DNA of 64,000 bases from positions 55,370 through 119,369 of the forward strand of contig NZ_PKIZ01000006.1 of NCBI RefSeq assembly GCF_002847825.1, written 5' to 3'. The notes under the pieces are model-generated. The model saw only the letters and a program-made list of their open reading frames with translations, was not told the origin of the DNA and made no database searches. The translations under genes and the position numbers were made by a program. This document shows, piece after piece, positions 1 through 8,676 of the stretch (within the stretch, counting starts at the first letter, position 1; every line of letters begins with the position of its first letter). Source of the DNA: Kytococcus schroeteri (GTDB taxonomy: Bacteria > Actinomycetota > Actinomycetes > Actinomycetales > Dermatophilaceae).

Positions 1-791
1 AAGAGCAGGCCGCGCAGCAGGCCCGTGACCAGGATGCCCAGCAGGGAGCTGCGGCTGATGTCCTGGACGGCCTCGATGCCGGTGTTGCCGGAGTCCACCA
101 GGCGGTGCGCGCCGGCGTAGATGATGTAGCCGCCGATGGTGCCTCCGACCAGCGTGGTGATGACGGTGGCGTCGATCGTGCTCGGGGCCACCGTGTTCTG
201 CAGGGCCTCGCCCACCGGGGGCTTGGACACGAACATCACGTAGGCCGTGAGGGCGATCATCAGCGCGCCGAGGAAGACCACGACGCGGTCCATGGCGGCA
301 CCGGCCCAGGCACTCAGGAAGATGCCCACGGCCAGCAGCGAGGAGATCGCCGCACCCACCGCGGGGCTCACACCGAGCAGGATGTTGAGGCCGGACCCCG
401 AGCCGCCGACGTTGCCGACGTTGAACGCCAGGCCGCCGATGAAGATGAGGGCGCTGAGCACCCAGCCCAGACCGGGCAGGACCTCGTTGGCCAGCTCCTG
501 GGCGCGGCGGCCGCTGATGCCGATGACGCGCCACACGTTGAGCTGCAGGGCGATGTCGATGAGGATCGACACGAGCACCGCGAAGGCGAACGCGGCGCCG
601 AGCTTGACGGTGAACTGGCCGGTCTGGGTGATGAACCCGGGGCCGATGGCGCTGGTGGCCATGAGGAACATGGCGCCGAGCAGTGCGGTGCGGGTGGCCT
701 TGCGGTCGCGGACGGGTGCGTCCGTGGTGCCACCGGTGCCCTCGTCGGCGAGCGTGGCGCCGCCGGAGGACTGGGGGTCGAGGGTGTTCAT
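1..791 (-). CDS. NRAMP-like divalent-metal/substrate symporter (partial, cut by window edge)
   Basis: Integral membrane transporter related to the NRAMP/MntH superfamily; about 263 N-terminal residues are present and the rest lies left of the window. The frame reads MNTLDPQSSGGATL, then hydrophobic segments of which the first contains TSAIGPGFITQTGQF. In true NRAMP metal transporters the first helix carries DPGN; here that motif is replaced by a GPGF-type sequence, so Mn/Fe transport should not be assumed, and the YcsG-like branch is a better match. It is transcribed divergently from the GntR gene. A perfect palindrome lies 14 bases before the ATG, so repression by that GntR protein is likely (inference). 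No clear Shine-Dalgarno is seen. Confidence 0.8.
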   Translation of the reverse strand, partial: MNTLDPQSSGGATLADEGTGGTTDAPVRDRKATRTALLGAMFLMATSAIGPGFITQTGQFTVKLGAAFAFAVLVSILIDIALQLNVWRVIGISGRRAQELANEVLPGLGWVLSALIFIGGLAFNVGNVGGSGSGLNILLGVSPAVGAAISSLLAVGIFLSAWAGAAMDRVVVFLGALMIALTAYVMFVSKPPVGEALQNTVAPSTIDATVITTLVGGTIGGYIIYAGAHRLVDSGNTGIEAVQDISRSSLLGILVTGLLRGLL

Positions 792-805
792 GGGCCGTAG
801 CGTAG

Positions 806-822
806 GCATTGTTGAACAATGC
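806..822. promoter_or_regulatory. Perfect palindromic operator, probably for the adjacent GntR regulator
   Basis: GCATTGTTGAACAATGC is an 8-bp perfect inverted repeat around one central base. It sits in the divergent region between the NRAMP-like gene and the GntR/FCD gene. TTGTnnnACAA-type palindromes are common for this regulator family. Its closeness to the transporter start (14 bases) suggests that binding blocks that promoter. Confidence 0.7.
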
Positions 823-946
823 GTGCAGGTGGTCCGGGGCGATCGTGACCCAACCGTGACGCTCCCTTGACCGATGGGGCGCCCCCGTCGCGGCTCGTCC
901 GTCCTCCCGCGGGGCCCGGAGGCGGTCCCCGTCCCAGGAGGGCAGA

Positions 947-1648
947 ATGCAGGCGATGACCGCGCAATCCCTGAGCCCCCGAGCGTCCCTCGCCAGGTCC
1001 GACGCCTCCGTGCCCGCCCGCCGGAGGGTGGCCGCCGCGGTGCGCGCCATGATCACGGCCGGCGAGATCGGGCCCGGCGAGCATCTCCGGGAGCTGGACC
1101 TGGCCGGCCGGCTGGGGGTCTCCCGCAACACCCTGCGCGAGGGCTTCCGCGAGCTGGCCGGCGACGGCCTGGTGCGCCACGAGCCCAACCGTGGCGTGTT
1201 CGTGGCCGCCCCCACCGCCGAGGACGTGCGCCGCCTCTACACCGCCCGCCGCATCCTGGAGTGCGGCGTGCTGCACGAGCAGGCCCGCACCCATGCCCTC
1301 AGCGGGCCCGGCGTCGCGGCCGAGGTGCTCGACGTGACCGCCCGTGCCCTCCACGCCGCGGAGCGCCAGGAGTGGCGCTTGGTGGGCGACCTCAACATGG
1401 ACTTCCACGCCGCCGTGGTGCGCCTGGGTGGCTCGGCGGTGCTCGATGCGGCCGCGGCCCCCCTCCTGGCGCACGCCCGCCTGGCCTTCCGCTCCCTCGA
1501 CCTGCCTGGTGCGCTCCACGCCCACTTCGTGGAGACCAACCGGAGCCTGGCCGAGACGATGCGCGACGGCGCCTGGGAGCAGGCGGCCGGGGACATGCGC
1601 TCCTACCTGCTGGCCGCCGAGGCCGAGCTCCTCGAGGGCCTGGGCTGA
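947..1648 (+). CDS. GntR-family transcriptional regulator, FCD subfamily
   Basis: DNA-binding regulator of 233 residues. The winged helix-turn-helix occupies roughly residues 27-87 (recognition helix near LAGRLGVSRNTLREGF, wing near RHEPNRGVFVA). An all-helical FCD ligand-binding domain follows, with DLNMDFHAAVVRL and FHAHFVETN-like histidine positions typical of its metal/carboxylate pocket. The ATG was chosen because AGGAGG lies 8 bases upstream; an in-frame ATG three codons later is possible. FCD regulators usually sense small organic acids or amino acids. Divergent placement and the palindrome at 806-822 suggest it controls the NRAMP-like transporter and itself. Confidence 0.9.
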   Translation: MQAMTAQSLSPRASLARSDASVPARRRVAAAVRAMITAGEIGPGEHLRELDLAGRLGVSRNTLREGFRELAGDGLVRHEPNRGVFVAAPTAEDVRRLYTARRILECGVLHEQARTHALSGPGVAAEVLDVTARALHAAERQEWRLVGDLNMDFHAAVVRLGGSAVLDAAAAPLLAHARLAFRSLDLPGALHAHFVETNRSLAETMRDGAWEQAAGDMRSYLLAAEAELLEGLG

Positions 1649-1710
1649 CCGCCACGGGGGCCCGGTCGCCGGTCCGCGGCACCGCGTGCAGCGGGCGTGG
1701 CGCAGGTCAC

Positions 1711-1745
1711 TATCCTGTGCCCGTCCCCTGGTGAAGAGAGGTGCC
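1711..1745 (+). promoter_or_regulatory. Candidate -10 (TATCCT) and RBS for the mutAB-meaB operon
   Basis: TATCCT at 1711-1716 resembles the -10 hexamers seen elsewhere in the window (TACCCT, TAGGCT). A purine-rich GAAGAGAGG follows and ends 4 bases before the mutA ATG, so unlike several other genes here mutA seems to have a short leader. The -35 is not convincing. Confidence 0.4.
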
Positions 1746-3791
1746 ATGAACGAGCCGTCCGCCGCCGCCACCGAGGCGACGCCCGAGGCGCCCCCCGCGG
1801 ACGTGGGGGAGGCCCACATCGACCTCATGGAGGGCTTCGACGCCCGCTCCGTGGAGTCCTGGGAGGCCAGCGCCGCCGCCGTCGTCAACAAGCCGCGCGG
1901 CGAGGGGCGCCAGTTGAGCGTCGAGGACGCGGTCGACTCGCTGCGCACCCGCACCCTGGACGACTACCGCGTGGAGCCGCTCTACACCGGCGCGAGCTCC
2001 CCGTCGGTGCCGCTGGAGGCGCCGGGCGAGTTCCCCTTCACCCGGGGCGGGTCCGTGCGACCGGCCGAGCTGCCGTGGGACGTGCGCCAGGCCTTCGACG
2101 ACCCCGACGCCGCCCGCACTGCCGAGCAGGTGGCGGCCGATCTCGAGCACGGCGTGAGCTCGGTGCACCTCGTGGTGGGGCGCACCGGCATCGCGCCCGA
2201 GCAGCTGGCCACCGCGCTGGAGCCGGTGCTCACCGACCTCGCGCCGGTCTCGCTGGCCGCCCCCGACCGCCACGCCTCCATCGCCGGGGCGCGGGCGCTC
2301 GCCGACCTCCTCGCCGGCCGCGAGGTGCTCACCCAGGCCCCCGAGGCCTCGGCACAGGGCTCCTTCGGTCTCGACCCGGTGGGCCACGCCGCGGTGGAGG
2401 GGCACGAGGGCCCGGTGACGCTGGACGAGGACTCCCTCGCCGTGGTGCGCGCCGCCCTCGACCTCGCCGAGGGGCGCGACCTGGCCCCGATGCGGGCGGT
2501 CACCGTGGACACGCTGCCGTGGCACGAGGCGGGCGCCTCCAACGTGCAGGAGCTCGCCGCCGCGGTGGCCACCGGCATCGCCACCGTGCGCCTGCTGGTG
2601 GGCGCCGGCATCGCGGCCCGGGACGCCTTCCGGCTCGTCGAGTTCCGCGTCTCGGCCACCCAGCAGCAGTTCCAGACCATCGCCCGCCTGCGCGCCCTGC
2701 GTCGGCTGTGGGCGCACGTGGCCGAGCAGGTGGCCACCGCCGAGGGGGCCGACTGGCACCGCGACCCGGCCGTGGCCGCCGCCCGCCAGCACGCCGTCAC
2801 CGGCCGCCGCATCATCACGCGCGACGACCCGAGCGTGAACATCCTGCGCGGCACCATCGCGTGCTTCGCCGCCGCCGCCGGCGGGGCCGAGGCGATCACC
2901 GTGCTGCCCTACGACACCGCCGCCGGCCTGCCCGACGCGCACAGCCGCCGCGTGGCCCGCAACACCCAGACCCTGTTGGCCGCCGAGGCCCACGTGGGTG
3001 CGGTGACCGACCCGGCCGGTGGCGCGTGGTTCGTGGAGTCGCTCACCGACCACTACGTGGACCTGGCCTGGAGGTACGTCCAGGGCCTGGAGTCCGGGGG
3101 CGGCCTGGCCGATGCCGGTATGCGCGCCCTGCTGCGCAGGAACGTGGTGGCCGTGGACCAGATGCGTCTGGACCGGCTGGCCACCCGCGAGCTGGGCCTC
3201 ACCGGCGTCTCGATGTTCCCACTGGCCGGCGAGGTGCCGCTGCAGCGCACTCCCCGCGCCGAGGCGGTGGCCCCCACGGGCACCGACGCCGCCACCGGCC
3301 AGGAGGCCGCCGCCGAGTTGGCCCTGCCGCGCAGCTGGGACTCGCTGCCCTTCGAGATGCTCCGCGACCGCACCGCGGCCACCGCCCTGGAGGCCGAGCG
3401 GCCCACCGTGGCGCTGGTGTGCGTGGGGGCCCGCAAGGACTTCGGTCCGCGCGAGACCTTCGCCGCCAACGTGCTCGGCGTGGCCGGCATCGTGCCGGTG
3501 GCCGTGGAGGTGGACCCCGCCGCCGACGACCTGGACGCGGCCGTGGCCGACGCGCTGCACGCCGCCTTCGAGCAGCGCGTGCCGCCGGTGGCCGTCGTGG
3601 CCGCCGCGCCGGCCGCCAACGCCGAGCACGGCGAGGCCGTGGCCGCCGCCCTCCGTGGGGCGGGCGTGGGGGGCGTCGTGGTGGCCGGCAAGGCCTCCGA
3701 GCTGCCCTCGGCGGACTCGTCGGTGGCCACCGGCGACGACGTCATCGCCTTCCTCACCCAGCTCCTCGACGCGATGGGAGTCTCCCGATGA
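1746..3791 (+). CDS. mutA: Methylmalonyl-CoA mutase small (beta) subunit
   Basis: Non-catalytic partner of the B12-dependent mutase that interconverts L-methylmalonyl-CoA and succinyl-CoA (propionate, odd-chain fatty acid and branched amino-acid breakdown). 681 residues: an N-terminal extension, a TIM-barrel-like mutase domain (conserved [21 protein letters not shown], then VARNTQTLL and [10 protein letters not shown]), and a degenerate C-terminal flavodoxin-like domain. In the family the small subunit does not bind cobalamin, and the DGHDRG motif is indeed absent here ([13 protein letters not shown] is at the matching place). ATG 1746 is preceded by a purine-rich RBS. The stop overlaps the mutB start (ATGA), implying translational coupling. 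Confidence 0.95.
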   Translation: MNEPSAAATEATPEAPPADVGEAHIDLMEGFDARSVESWEASAAAVVNKPRGEGRQLSVEDAVDSLRTRTLDDYRVEPLYTGASSPSVPLEAPGEFPFTRGGSVRPAELPWDVRQAFDDPDAARTAEQVAADLEHGVSSVHLVVGRTGIAPEQLATALEPVLTDLAPVSLAAPDRHASIAGARALADLLAGREVLTQAPEASAQGSFGLDPVGHAAVEGHEGPVTLDEDSLAVVRAALDLAEGRDLAPMRAVTVDTLPWHEAGASNVQELAAAVATGIATVRLLVGAGIAARDAFRLVEFRVSATQQQFQTIARLRALRRLWAHVAEQVATAEGADWHRDPAVAAARQHAVTGRRIITRDDPSVNILRGTIACFAAAAGGAEAITVLPYDTAAGLPDAHSRRVARNTQTLLAAEAHVGAVTDPAGGAWFVESLTDHYVDLAWRYVQGLESGGGLADAGMRALLRRNVVAVDQMRLDRLATRELGLTGVSMFPLAGEVPLQRTPRAEAVAPTGTDAATGQEAAAELALPRSWDSLPFEMLRDRTAATALEAERPTVALVCVGARKDFGPRETFAANVLGVAGIVPVAVEVDPAADDLDAAVADALHAAFEQRVPPVAVVAAAPAANAEHGEAVAAALRGAGVGGVVVAGKASELPSADSSVATGDDVIAFLTQLLDAMGVSR

Positions 3792-6058
3792 GTGCCCCGA
3801 CCCAGCAGCCCGGCGTGCCGGCGGGCTTCCCGGCGTTCCACGACGTGCCGGCCCCGGAGCGCCGCACCGAGGCGGCGACCCCGGCCGACGCCGAGCGCGC
3901 CATCGGCGAGAACCGCACCGGTGCCGATCTCGAGAGTCGAGTCCCGCACCGGTGCGGAACTGGTGCCGAGCGCGCCCCGTGGACCACGCCCGAGGGCATC
4001 GACGTGCCCCCGGTGTACGACGCCTCCGACCTGGCCGGCCTGGACTTCCTCGACACGGTGCCCGGTGCCCCGCCCTACCTGCGCGGCCCGTACCCCACCA
4101 TGTACGTCAACCAGCCGTGGACGGTGCGCCAGTACGCCGGCTTCTCCACCGCGCAGGAGTCCAACGCGTTCTACCGCCGCAACCTGGCCGCCGGGCAGAA
4201 GGGCCTCTCGGTGGCCTTCGACCTGGCCACCCACCGCGGCTACGACTCCGACCACCCCCGCGTGGCCGGTGACGTGGGCATGGCCGGCGTGGCCATCGAC
4301 TCCATCCTGGACATGCGCCAGCTGTTCGACGGCATCCCGCTGGACCGCATGAGCGTGTCCATGACCATGAACGGCGCGGTGCTGCCCATCCTGGCGCTCT
4401 ACGTCGTCGCGGCCGAGGAGCAGGGGGTGAGCCAGGGCCAGCTCTCGGGGACCATCCAGAACGACATCCTCAAGGAGTTCATGGTCCGCAACACCTACAT
4501 CTACCCGCCCGAGCCGTCGATGCGGATCATCAGCGACATCTTCGCCCACACCAGTGCGCACATGCCGCGGTTCAACTCGATCTCCATCTCCGGGTACCAC
4601 ATCCAGGAGGCCGGGGCCACGCAGGACCTCGAGCTGGCGTACACGCTGGCCGACGGCGTGGAGTACCTGCGCGCCGGCATCGAGGCCGGGCTGGACGTCG
4701 ACACCTTCGCGCCGCGCCTGAGCTTCTTCTGGGCCATCGGCATGAACTTCTCGATGGAGGTGGCCAAGCTCCGCGCGGCCCGGCTGCTCTGGGCGCGCCT
4801 GGTGCGGCAGTTCGAGCCGAGGAACCCCAAGTCGATGTCGCTGCGCACCCACAGCCAGACCTCCGGCTGGTCGCTGACCGCCCAGGACGTCTACAACAAC
4901 GTGGTGCGTACCTGCATCGAGGCCATGGCCGCCACGCAGGGGCACACGCAGAGCCTGCACACCAATGCCCTGGACGAGGCGATCGCGCTGCCCACGGACT
5001 TCTCCGCCCGCATCGCGCGCAACACCCAGCTGCTGCTGCAGCAGGAGTCCGGCACCACCCAGACCGTGGACCCGTGGGGCGGCAGCGCGTACATCGAGAC
5101 GCTCACCCACGACCTCGCGCAGCGGGCGTGGGCGCACATCCAGGAGGTGGAGGCCGCCGGCGGCATGGCCCAGGCCATCGAGGCCGGGCTGCCCAAGCTC
5201 CGCATCGAGGAGGCCGCCGCCCGCACCCAGGCGCGACTGGACTCCGGCCGCCAGGCGCTGGTGGGCGTGAACCTCTACCCGGTGGACGAGGACGAGCCCA
5301 TCGAGATCCTCAAGGTGGACAACGCCCGCGTGCGCGCCGAGCAGCTGGAGAAGCTGCAGCGGCTGCGCGCCGAGCGCGACGAGGACGCCTGCCGGGCCGC
5401 GCTGACCGCGCTCACCGAGGGGGCACGCGGTGACGGCAACCTGCTGGCCCTGTGCATCGAGGCCGCCCGGGCGCACGCCACCGTGGGCGAGATGAGCGAC
5501 GCGATGGAGGAGGTCTTCGGCCGCTACACCGCGCAGATCCGTACGATCTCCGGTGTGTACAGCAAGGAGGCCGGCGACGACGCCGCCATCGACGCCGCCC
5601 GCGAGGCCGTGGAGGCCTTCGCCGAGGAGGACGGCCGTCGCCCGCGCATCCTCGTGGCCAAGATGGGCCAGGACGGGCACGACCGCGGCCAGAAGGTGGT
5701 GGCCACCGCGTACGCCGACCTCGGCTTCGACGTGGACGTGGGCCCGCTCTTCCAGACCCCGCAGGAGGTGGCACGTCAGGCCGTGGAGGCCGACGTGCAC
5801 GTGGTGGGCGTGTCCTCGTTGGCGGCCGGGCACCTCACCCTCGTGCCGGCGCTGCGGGCCGAGCTCGACGCGCTCGACGGCCAGGACGTGTGCATCGTGG
5901 TCGGTGGCGTGATCCCCGAGCAGGACTTCGCCGAGCTGCGCGAGGCCGGGGCGGACGCGATCTACCCGCCGGGCACCGTCATCGCGAAGGCGGCGGTGGA
6001 CCTCATCGGGACGCTGCGTCGCAAGGCCGGGCACGCCACCGACCCCACCGGCGCCTGA
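3788..6058 (+). CDS. mutB: Methylmalonyl-CoA mutase large (alpha, catalytic) subunit
   Basis: Adenosylcobalamin-dependent catalytic subunit, 756 residues. The substrate barrel shows [29 protein letters not shown] and [15 protein letters not shown] (the YH pair is catalytic in the family). The C-terminal B12 domain has [13 protein letters not shown], with the cobalt-ligating His near residue 631, followed by GVSSLAAGH and [10 protein letters not shown]. It starts at the ATGA overlap with mutA; meaB follows 2 bases after the stop. Odd feature: residues about 41-59, before the conserved WTTPEGIDV, are encoded by a copy of a palindromic repeat found elsewhere in intergenic DNA. The catalytic parts look intact, so the enzyme is probably functional. 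Confidence 0.96.
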   Translation: MSAPTQQPGVPAGFPAFHDVPAPERRTEAATPADAERAIGENRTGADLESRVPHRCGTGAERAPWTTPEGIDVPPVYDASDLAGLDFLDTVPGAPPYLRGPYPTMYVNQPWTVRQYAGFSTAQESNAFYRRNLAAGQKGLSVAFDLATHRGYDSDHPRVAGDVGMAGVAIDSILDMRQLFDGIPLDRMSVSMTMNGAVLPILALYVVAAEEQGVSQGQLSGTIQNDILKEFMVRNTYIYPPEPSMRIISDIFAHTSAHMPRFNSISISGYHIQEAGATQDLELAYTLADGVEYLRAGIEAGLDVDTFAPRLSFFWAIGMNFSMEVAKLRAARLLWARLVRQFEPRNPKSMSLRTHSQTSGWSLTAQDVYNNVVRTCIEAMAATQGHTQSLHTNALDEAIALPTDFSARIARNTQLLLQQESGTTQTVDPWGGSAYIETLTHDLAQRAWAHIQEVEAAGGMAQAIEAGLPKLRIEEAAARTQARLDSGRQALVGVNLYPVDEDEPIEILKVDNARVRAEQLEKLQRLRAERDEDACRAALTALTEGARGDGNLLALCIEAARAHATVGEMSDAMEEVFGRYTAQIRTISGVYSKEAGDDAAIDAAREAVEAFAEEDGRRPRILVAKMGQDGHDRGQKVVATAYADLGFDVDVGPLFQTPQEVARQAVEADVHVVGVSSLAAGHLTLVPALRAELDALDGQDVCIVVGGVIPEQDFAELREAGADAIYPPGTVIAKAAVDLIGTLRRKAGHATDPTGA
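3908..3964. repeat. Palindromic repeat family 1, copy inserted in frame inside mutB
   Basis: Two self-complementary GCACCGGTGC cores, each flanked by CC or GG, surround a CTCGAGAGTCGAG centre, giving a long imperfect hairpin. The same CCGCACCGGTGC units occur at 30946-31083 and 54853-54988, both intergenic. Here the element encodes about 19 residues (ENRTGADL...HRCGTG) without breaking the mutB frame. Confidence 0.85.
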
Positions 6059-6060
6059 CC

Positions 6061-7062
6061 GTGACGGCGGTGGACCCGGCGGCGCTGGCCGAGGGCGTCC
6101 TGGCGGGCAACCGCCGGGCCGTCGCGCGCGCCATCACGCTGGTGGAGTCGATGCGGCCGGACCGCCGCGAGCCGGCCAAGGAGCTGCTGCGCCGCATCGC
6201 GCCGGCCACGGGGGGCGCCGTGCGCGTGGGCATCTCGGGCATCCCCGGGGCGGGCAAGTCCACCACCATCGACGCCCTGGGGCAGCGCCTCATCGACGCC
6301 GGGCACCGCGTGGGCGTGGTGGCGGTGGACCCCTCCAGCGCCCGCACCGGCGGCTCCATCCTGGGCGACCGGACCCGGATGGGGGCGCTGGCCGCCCGCG
6401 ACGAGGCGTTCGTGCGGCCCAGCCCCACCGGCGACCACCTCGGCGGCGTCGCCCGGGCCACCCGCGAGTCGATGCTCGTGCTGGAGGCCGCGGGCTACGA
6501 CGTGGTGGTCGTGGAGACCGTGGGCGTGGGGCAGTCCGAGGTGGCCGTGGCCGGCATGGTGGACACCTTCCTGCTGCTCGGTCTGGCCCGCGGCGGTGAC
6601 CAGCTACAGGGCATCAAGCGGGGCATCCTCGAGATGGCCGACGTGGTGGCCATCAACAAGGCCGACGGCGACCACGCCCCGGAGGCCCGCGTGGCCGCCC
6701 GCGACCTGCGGCAGGCGCTGCACCTCATGCGACCGGAGGACACCCCGGTGGTGCTCACCTGCTCCGCGGTCACCGGCGACGGGCTCGACGAGCTGTGGCA
6801 GGCCGTGCTCGACCACCGGGAGGGGCTCGTCTCGGCCGGGCGGCTGGAGACGCGGCGGGCGGCCCAGCAGCGGGACTGGATGTGGTCCATGGTCGATGCC
6901 GAGCTGCGTGCCGCCGCGCGGACCACGCCGTCCGTGGCGGAGGGCCGGGGCGCGTGGGAGGGCGCGGTCACCCGCGGGGAGCTCGACGCCACCGAGGCAG
7001 CGGCGCGCGTCATCGAGGCACTGCGGGAGGACTGGACCGCTGCCACACGGCATCGCCGTTGA
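6061..7062 (+). CDS. meaB: MeaB/ArgK-family G-protein chaperone of methylmalonyl-CoA mutase
   Basis: GTPase of 333 residues that gates cobalamin loading and protects the mutase from inactivation. P-loop GIPGAGKST lies at residues 60-68, followed by VAVDPSSARTGGSILGDRTRM, the switch-like VVVETVGVGQSE, and the base-recognition motif INKADGD. Length matches the family (about 330). The GTG start is 2 bases after the mutB stop, so it is the third cistron of the operon. Its last 53 bases overlap the end of the convergent gene 7010-7714. Confidence 0.95.
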   Translation: MTAVDPAALAEGVLAGNRRAVARAITLVESMRPDRREPAKELLRRIAPATGGAVRVGISGIPGAGKSTTIDALGQRLIDAGHRVGVVAVDPSSARTGGSILGDRTRMGALAARDEAFVRPSPTGDHLGGVARATRESMLVLEAAGYDVVVVETVGVGQSEVAVAGMVDTFLLLGLARGGDQLQGIKRGILEMADVVAINKADGDHAPEARVAARDLRQALHLMRPEDTPVVLTCSAVTGDGLDELWQAVLDHREGLVSAGRLETRRAAQQRDWMWSMVDAELRAAARTTPSVAEGRGAWEGAVTRGELDATEAAARVIEALREDWTAATRHRR

Positions 7063-7714
7063 CCGTGACCAGGGCGGTGTGGGAGGGCTCGTCGGTGATG
7101 CCGGCGAGGTACCGCTCGAAGTCGGGGAAGCCGGTGGCCAGGGCCACGCGGACGCCGTCGGGGTCGGCGGTCCGTACGGCGCAGGTGGCGTCGCCCTCGA
7201 CCTGGCAGGACACCTCGGCGGCGGGGTCGACGTCGCGGGCCCGCCCCACGAGGTCGAGCCACCAGTCCACCGTCTCGCCGTCCACGGCCGGCTGGTGGGC
7301 CACGAGTCGCGCGTCGGCCGCGGGCATGTCGTAGACCACGCCGGCGGTGGAGGTCGGGCGGCTCCGGGTGCTCCCGGTCGCGTCCTCAGTGGGGTCCTCC
7401 GGGGTGTACTCGAGGCGAGGAGCCAGCTGGTCGGCGTGGTCGACGGCCGAGGGGGTGAGCGTCCACAGGCGGTGGTCGGCCCACTCGCGCGGGGTGGCGT
7501 CCGGGCCCAGGTCCTCCACCTCCTGGACGCCGGGCAGCTCGCGCAGTGGGTCGCGCTCGGCGGTGGCCCGCTCGGTCGGCGTGGCTCCGGGGTCACCCGC
7601 GTGCGTTCCGTGCTGCAGCCACATCGCCAGGCCGCCGAGCAGCAGCGCCACCGCCACCAGGGCCAGGACGAGGCGGCGGGCGCGCGTCGTCGCGGCGGCG
7701 GGGTCGGTCGGCAT
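7010..7714 (-). CDS. Single-pass membrane protein of unknown function
   Basis: 234 residues starting MPTDPAAATTRARR. One hydrophobic segment at about residues 15-35 (LVLALVAVALLLGGLAMWL) is followed by a soluble, acidic extracytoplasmic part with no motif I recognise. It contains two cysteines in SCQVEGDATCAVRT that could form a disulphide. The frame stays open upstream to 7930, but that extension runs through two intergenic repeats and looks like non-coding translation, so the ATG at 7714 was preferred. It overlaps the 3' end of meaB tail to tail. Confidence 0.65.
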   Translation of the reverse strand: MPTDPAAATTRARRLVLALVAVALLLGGLAMWLQHGTHAGDPGATPTERATAERDPLRELPGVQEVEDLGPDATPREWADHRLWTLTPSAVDHADQLAPRLEYTPEDPTEDATGSTRSRPTSTAGVVYDMPAADARLVAHQPAVDGETVDWWLDLVGRARDVDPAAEVSCQVEGDATCAVRTADPDGVRVALATGFPDFERYLAGITDEPSHTALVTVNGDAVWQRSSPPAVPR

Positions 7715-7733
7715 CCGCAGAGGGTAGGTGCGC

Positions 7734-7793
7734 GGCCCGGTCCGGCCCCAATCGGTGCATGGGGGCGTGGCCCGGTCCGGCCCCAATCGGTGC
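7734..7793. repeat. 25-bp direct repeat, two copies
   Basis: GGCCCGGTCCGGCCCCAATCGGTGC (described here in two parts, GGCCCGGTCCGG then CCCCAATCGGTGC) occurs at 7734-7758 and 7769-7793, spaced 35 bp apart. It lies just upstream of the 7010-7714 gene, so it could be a tandem operator or a remnant of a longer repeat. Confidence 0.75.
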
Positions 7794-7845
7794 GTGGCGG
7801 GATCGTGGCACCTCCGAGGCTCCCCGGGCGTGGGAGTGCCCTCGC

Positions 7846-7930
7846 GGGAGGGGTGTCCTATCAGCTGATAGGTCGACCGATTCCCAGTCGCCCGCCTGCG
7901 TTTCGGTCGACCTATCGCGCGATAGGTCAC
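7846..7930. repeat. Palindromic repeat family 2, copy A
   Basis: Contains CCTATCAGCTGATAGG and CCTATCGCGCGATAGG, two 16-bp palindromes, linked by GGTCGACCGA ... TCGGTCGACC and a conserved interior CCCAGTC-CCCGCCTGCGT. A closely similar 90-bp copy lies at 26751-26840. The outer right arm is degenerate here. The non-coding stretch 7715-8088 contains this element and the 25-bp direct repeat; nothing else was recognised in it. Confidence 0.8.
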
Positions 7931-8088
7931 GTCTCCATGGGGTCACCCCTGACGTCGCCCCGGGCCGCCGTCGCCCCGGGCCGCCGCCGCCACCGCGCGG
8001 AGCTGTGTGACGCCCTGCCGGCCGCGGTGCATCCCCGCCTGTGGACGACGCGCGGCGTGGGGCCGGCCTGTGGTGCGACGCTGGCCCG

Positions 8089-8676
8089 GTGGGCGGGCAG
8101 AAGGCACGGGCGGCGCGCAGGGCGAGGCGACGTGAGGAGCTGCGGCAGCAACGGTGGCAGGCCGCGGTCAGCGCAGCGACGGCGCTCGCGTGCGAGGGCG
8201 GCCGCGCAGCGGTGACGACGCGGGCCCTGGTGGCGCGGGTCGGGTTCAGCCAACCGGTCCTCTACGAGTCCATCGGGTCCATGGCCGACCTGTGGGAGGA
8301 GGTGACGCGGCGCGCCGTGCAGGTGCTGGGCGACGAGCTCGAGGTCCTCGACGGGCTCCCCACCCCCGAGGCCTTCCTGCTGCACCTCGTGTGGTTCGCC
8401 CGTGAGCGGCCGGGGCTCCACGACGCGATCTGGGTCGACGGGGTGGCTCCACCGTGGCTGACCGACTGGCTCGTCGAGAGCCGGGAGGCCGTCGGTGGTC
8501 CGCCCGCATCCACCTCGGGCGGGGTGCGGGCGCAGGCGGTCATCGCACTGGCGACGGTCCAGGGGCTCGTGCTGCGGGAGCGGTCGGGTCCCGGGTCGCC
8601 CGAGGAGTCCCGGGCCGCCGTCGCCGAGCTCGTCGCGCTGCTGGGGTGGACGGACCCTCAGGCGGCGCGCCAGTAG
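8089..8676 (+). CDS. TetR-family transcriptional regulator
   Basis: 195-residue repressor-type protein. The N-terminal helix-turn-helix is visible in AVTTRALVARVGFSQPVLYESIG, the typical TetR pattern ending with an aromatic Y before the second helix boundary. The C-terminal helical half is variable and gives no ligand clue. GTG 8089 (VGGQKARAARRARRR) was preferred because the upstream residues look non-coding; GTG 8041 in the same frame is the alternative. It converges on the siderophore-interacting protein and their 3' ends overlap by 19 bases. Its target is unknown; no divergent partner exists. Confidence 0.8.
   Translation: MGGQKARAARRARRREELRQQRWQAAVSAATALACEGGRAAVTTRALVARVGFSQPVLYESIGSMADLWEEVTRRAVQVLGDELEVLDGLPTPEAFLLHLVWFARERPGLHDAIWVDGVAPPWLTDWLVESREAVGGPPASTSGGVRAQAVIALATVQGLVLRERSGPGSPEESRAAVAELVALLGWTDPQAARQ

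Noticed and set aside
1..791. Bona fide Mn/Fe NRAMP transporter (MntH)
   Set aside because: The first helix lacks DPGN, the defining metal-binding motif, so only NRAMP-like membership is supported.
3053..6034. Very long minus-strand open frame opposite mutA/mutB (and similar ones, e.g. 58451-63898 minus opposite groEL and the TPR/AAA genes)
   Set aside because: The translations are Val/Gly/His/Arg-rich composition shadows of GC-biased codons on the other strand, without motifs; the sense genes are unmistakable.
7715..7930. Upstream extension of the 7010-7714 gene to an ATG at 7930
   Set aside because: The extra 72 codons run through the 25-bp direct repeat and the family-2 palindrome, and a normal membrane-protein start exists at 7714.
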